DNA of 17,935 nucleotides from STC-74 sp043756665 (GTDB taxonomy: Bacteria > Patescibacteriota > Gracilibacteria > BD1-5 > UBA2023): the NCBI GenBank assembly GCA_043756665.1, contig JAYUQR010000001.1, forward strand, positions 1 to 17,935, given 5' to 3'. Below the pieces are notes generated by a model. The model made no database searches. It had not been told where the DNA came from and worked only from the letters and a program-made list of their open reading frames with translations. Of the stretch, positions 15,163 through 17,935 are shown piece by piece. The translations under genes and the position numbers were made by a program. The number at the start of each line of letters is the position of its first letter. Position 1 is the stretch's first letter.

Positions 15163-16134
15163 TTACTTAACCTCCATAGAGATAAGATAGACTACGTACC
15201 CGAAATAGGCCAACAGCAATAGTACACCTTCCCTTCTTCATATAGAATTTCTTGTCCATATAAAAGAGAGTAATAACAGAAGAATTGGTGCAAGGGTAGC
15301 AACCATGAGATCAGTATACGAATTACCCATAAATGGAAGTGGGGTGATTATTGCAGAAGTTCAAAGAATGACTAGGATATTCATAATATTTGAACCTACT
15401 ACATTTCAGACTGCTATATCAGGATTTCATCTTCGAGCAGCGATAATGGAAGTTGCAAGTTCTGGCATACTTGTACCAACAGCAACGACTGTCAGTCCTA
15501 TGATAGCCTGAGACAGTCAGAAAACATTTGCGATATCGACAGCACCGCCTACAAGGATTTTTCCACCAATAAATAAAACAAGTATTCCTCATACTATCCA
15601 AAGGGTTGCTTTCCAAGGAGAAATAATTGTTTCGACTTCTTCACTTTCATCAGGAATAAAGTTATTATGCTTCAGAGAATAGAGTATATAAACAATAGCG
15701 GTACTAAGTAATATCATACCATCTATACGACCGATCGTATTTCCAAGAGCCCCATCGAGGAAACTATCACTTACGAGAATAAACAATAGGAAGCTCGTAA
15801 GAATAACAATAGGAAGATCAAAAAACCTTGTTATCCTCGAAAGTGCAATAGGAAATATACAGGCACTCACTCAGAGAATGAGGAGTACATTTGCAATATT
15901 TGAGCCAAGAATATTACCAATTGCAATTTCAGTATTTCCAGAAATACTCGCAAGTACAGAAACAATAAGTTCTGGCATACTCGTACCTACCGCAACGATA
16001 GTGAGACCTATAATTGCTTGTGATATTCAGAACTTCTTAGCAATAGATACAGAGCCATCTACAAGTGCATTCCCTCAAAAAGTCAGGAGAATGAGTCCGA
16101 AAATGACTGAAACAATGGATACTATTATGCTCAT
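15163..16134 (-). CDS. Calcium/sodium antiporter, CaxA/YrbG family
   Basis: The 323-residue membrane protein shows the two inverted alpha repeats of the Ca2+:cation antiporter superfamily. The first, around residues 38-90, reads GLTIVAVGTSMPELIVSVLA with Glu55, then GNILGSNIANVLLILG. The second, in the C-terminal half, reads GLTVVAVGTSMPELATSIIA then GNVVGSNIMNILVILG. About ten hydrophobic segments flank these, with an acidic cytoplasmic loop (PDESEEVE) in the middle, as in K+-independent or -dependent Na+/Ca2+ exchangers such as YrbG. It would export Ca2+ in exchange for Na+ or H+. Length is typical (about 320). Nine TGA codons are read as Gly, several in the conserved small-residue positions. 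It is convergent with tRNA-Arg. Confidence 0.93.
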
Positions 16135-16283
16135 GTGGAAAAGACTTAGAATTATCTTGAGAAGATAAAGGAGATAATAATGGATTTTCTAAAAAAGTCT
16201 AATAGAGCTTATGAAGACTCATTTTTTTACGGAAAGAAATCCAATATCCTGAAAAAACATGATGGTTGAACTTTCTGTAAGCA

Positions 16284-16320
16284 CAAAAAAAGAGCTTACT
16301 ATAAAGGAAAATAAGCTCTT
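16284..16320 (-). terminator. Terminator after tRNA-Gly
   Basis: On the minus strand AAGAGCTTA pairs with TAAGCTCTT (9 bp) and is followed by seven T. It lies 31 bases downstream of tRNA-Gly and upstream of the exchanger gene, so the latter needs its own promoter. I see no gene between 16135 and 16283. Confidence 0.85.
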
Positions 16321-16350
16321 CGGATTTATAAAATCCTGTTGAATTCCATA

Positions 16351-16427
16351 TGGAGCGAGCAATGGGACTCGAACCCACAACAGCCGCCATGGCAAGGCGG
16401 TACTCTAGCCAATTGAGCTATGCTCGC
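16351..16427 (-). tRNA. tRNA-Gly, anticodon GCC
   Basis: The acceptor GCGAGCA pairs with TGCTCGC, followed by T and an encoded CCA. The D arm is AGCTC...GAGT, the anticodon arm CCGCC-TTGCCAT-GGCGG gives GCC, and the T arm is TGTGGG-TTCGAGT-CCCAT. It reads GGC and GGT, not UGA; the UCA-anticodon glycine tRNA expected for code 25 is not in this window. Confidence 0.96.
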
Positions 16428-16446
16428 AAAAAGTACAAGGGCATTC

Positions 16447-16474
16447 TATATATATTTCTGGGAAATCAATACAA
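16447..16474 (-). promoter_or_regulatory. Predicted promoter of tRNA-Gly
   Basis: On the minus strand TTGTAT (16469-16474) and TATATA (16447-16452) are 16 bases apart, and transcription would start about a dozen bases before the tRNA. Confidence 0.5.
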
Positions 16475-16600
16475 TTTACAGAAAAATGCAATCTATTTTT
16501 ACTAAATTCTGATACCGTTCTCCAGATTTCCCGCTTTCTATCACTATCAGTATCTACATCGGAAAGGATTATGGAGCAAATGTTATGTCTACTAAATCTG

Positions 16601-17926
16601 TTATGCTTGGTTAAAAATAGTGGGAAACTGATTCTTTATAAGTAATCCTATCTGAGAATTCTGTATTACCAATGGCAATAGATCAAACCTTGATCGAATA
16701 AAATCATCATTATCAGAATTGCCAATCCTTGAATTGAGCGTAGCAATACATCGGAGAAGTTCAGATGAAATACGAGGATCCATATTTTCTGATACTAAAT
16801 TATGAGCATAGATGAGTGATATCAGTCCGCTAAGTCGTTCACCAAAGTGGGTTTTTGTCAATATAATTTCTATGACTTCTCATCGGAGCCTCTCATCGAG
16901 TGTAAAAAAGTGTGCTAGATGCTTATCAGTATCGTACACTCAATCATCCACTCTTTGAGAGAATCTTCTAATTAATGTATCGTATTTATCCCTATGATCT
17001 GACATTTTTCTATCGTAATTATCCGTAGCGACAGTATTACCATCTTCTATATCTTCACTTTCAGCCAATTTACGTATTAGAGGATGTAACTTTAACTCTC
17101 TCTGTCCTATGTCACTTAGATCATATTTGTGCATTGACTCATTTGGTATTCTTCCAGATCCTCGAGTACCCATTTCCCGGATACAGTCTGGGTCAGCTAT
17201 AAATCTGAATTGACTATCTGGACAGATAGAGAGTATTTCAGCAATTTTAGCAAAAGTTTTTGGTAGAACTGATCAGAAAAGAGCCAATACAGATCTTAAT
17301 GCATCCCTATCTTTTCCATATTGTGCTTCATCCACCTCAGTACAGAGTAATTGAGCTGGAGCTAATAAGCGAATCAATATTTTTTCTGCCGGAACTTGAG
17401 ACCGAGTAAATGCTCTTATTGGCCTATTATCAAAAAATGATAAGTCAATATTCTCGAAACTATACAGAGTCACGCCTCTGGAATTATCTGTTTTGTATGT
17501 ATATCATCTATTCTTCAACTGTATGGCTGTTTCTTGGGAACTTGTAAAATATTTAGTTCAGGCTCTTCCTGTAGAACTACTAACACCATCTTCTATGAAT
17601 AACATATCCAACTCTTCTTTTATACACCTTGCTATTATGACATTGATAGATCAGGCGAAAATATTACGAAGTGGTACAAACCTAGACTCCATTGGAAATA
17701 CTATAACACTTCCAGACTGTATTTTTGCTCTTGCATATTCTGGAATACAACTTAGATCATCAGGTGCTCATGGAGCAAGTGTTCGTATTTGTTCCATTGT
17801 GTATGGTTCTATTCATTGAAGACCTTTATCCACCAGTGATCTCAACTGGTCGATTACACTACCCGCTCAAGTTGTTTCTGGAGCTACTACAGCATCGGAT
17901 GGTACTGCTTCTAGAGGATTTTGCAT
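16601..17926 (-). CDS. Soluble protein of unknown function, 441 residues
   Basis: The gene is complete: TAA, two codons, then ATG at 17926-17924, running to TAA at 16601. Nine in-frame TGA codons are read as Gly; without this it falls into several pieces. No signal peptide or membrane segment is seen. The N-terminal 25 residues are Ala/Pro/Thr-rich (NPLEAVPSDAVVAPETTGAG) and probably disordered. The middle is mixed alpha/beta, with a polar linker at about 290-330 (SEDIEDGNTVATDNYDRKMS) and a largely helical C-terminus. Codon use is more A/T-rich (TTA, ATA, AAT) than the lysine cluster, which prefers CTC, ATC, TCG and CGA. I do not recognise the family or any catalytic motif. Confidence 0.75.
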
Positions 17927-17935
17927 ACTTCTTTA

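Overview
The window comes from a bacterium that reads UGA as glycine (genetic code 25), so it is most likely a member of Gracilibacteria or Absconditabacteria (SR1) in the Patescibacteria/CPR. Nearly every gene is cut into short pieces by in-frame TGA under the standard code. Read as Gly, the TGAs restore full-length proteins and fall on invariant glycines: asd spells its whole nucleotide-binding GATGAVG loop with TGA, and the Gly of GTTGE in dapA and the last Gly of GYGRMG in dapB are also TGA. All coordinates and residue numbers here use code 25, so genes end only at TAA or TAG.

Layout. 1-427 is the end of an NlpC/P60 cell-wall peptidase, followed by a terminator. 586-12829 is a long co-directional block for the aspartate/lysine pathway: lysA, asd, a nitrilase-family hydrolase, a DapL-type aminotransferase, a small DUF2322-like protein, a divergent homoserine dehydrogenase, dapB, dapA, a divergent aspartokinase, a second and more canonical homoserine dehydrogenase, and lysS. 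Aspartate would be phosphorylated (LysC), reduced (Asd), condensed with pyruvate (DapA), reduced (DapB), aminated (DapL-like) and finally decarboxylated (LysA) to lysine, which LysRS loads on tRNA. The homoserine dehydrogenases open the threonine/methionine branch. No dapD, dapE, dapF, thrB or thrC is in the window. Biosynthetic clusters of this kind are unexpected in such reduced lineages.

12830-14727 is an accessory stretch: a toxin-antitoxin-like pair sitting between the end of lysS and a second, displaced copy of the lysS 3' end, a small membrane protein on the minus strand, and a DUF5674 gene overlapping a small helical protein. 14806-14992 is a tandem array of fifteen 7-bp units directly before tRNA-Arg(CCU). 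The remainder is on the minus strand: a Na+/Ca2+ exchanger, tRNA-Gly(GCC), and a 441-residue protein that I do not recognise.

The most unusual points are (1) G/C-rich palindromic repeats inserted in frame inside lysS, (2) the duplicated lysS tail flanking the toxin-antitoxin-like module, differing from the lysS copy only at synonymous third positions, (3) the pathway itself in a code-25 lineage, and (4) 7-bp tandem arrays that share TTCAT. Gaps between genes are all under 300 bases; those in which something could be seen are described as features.
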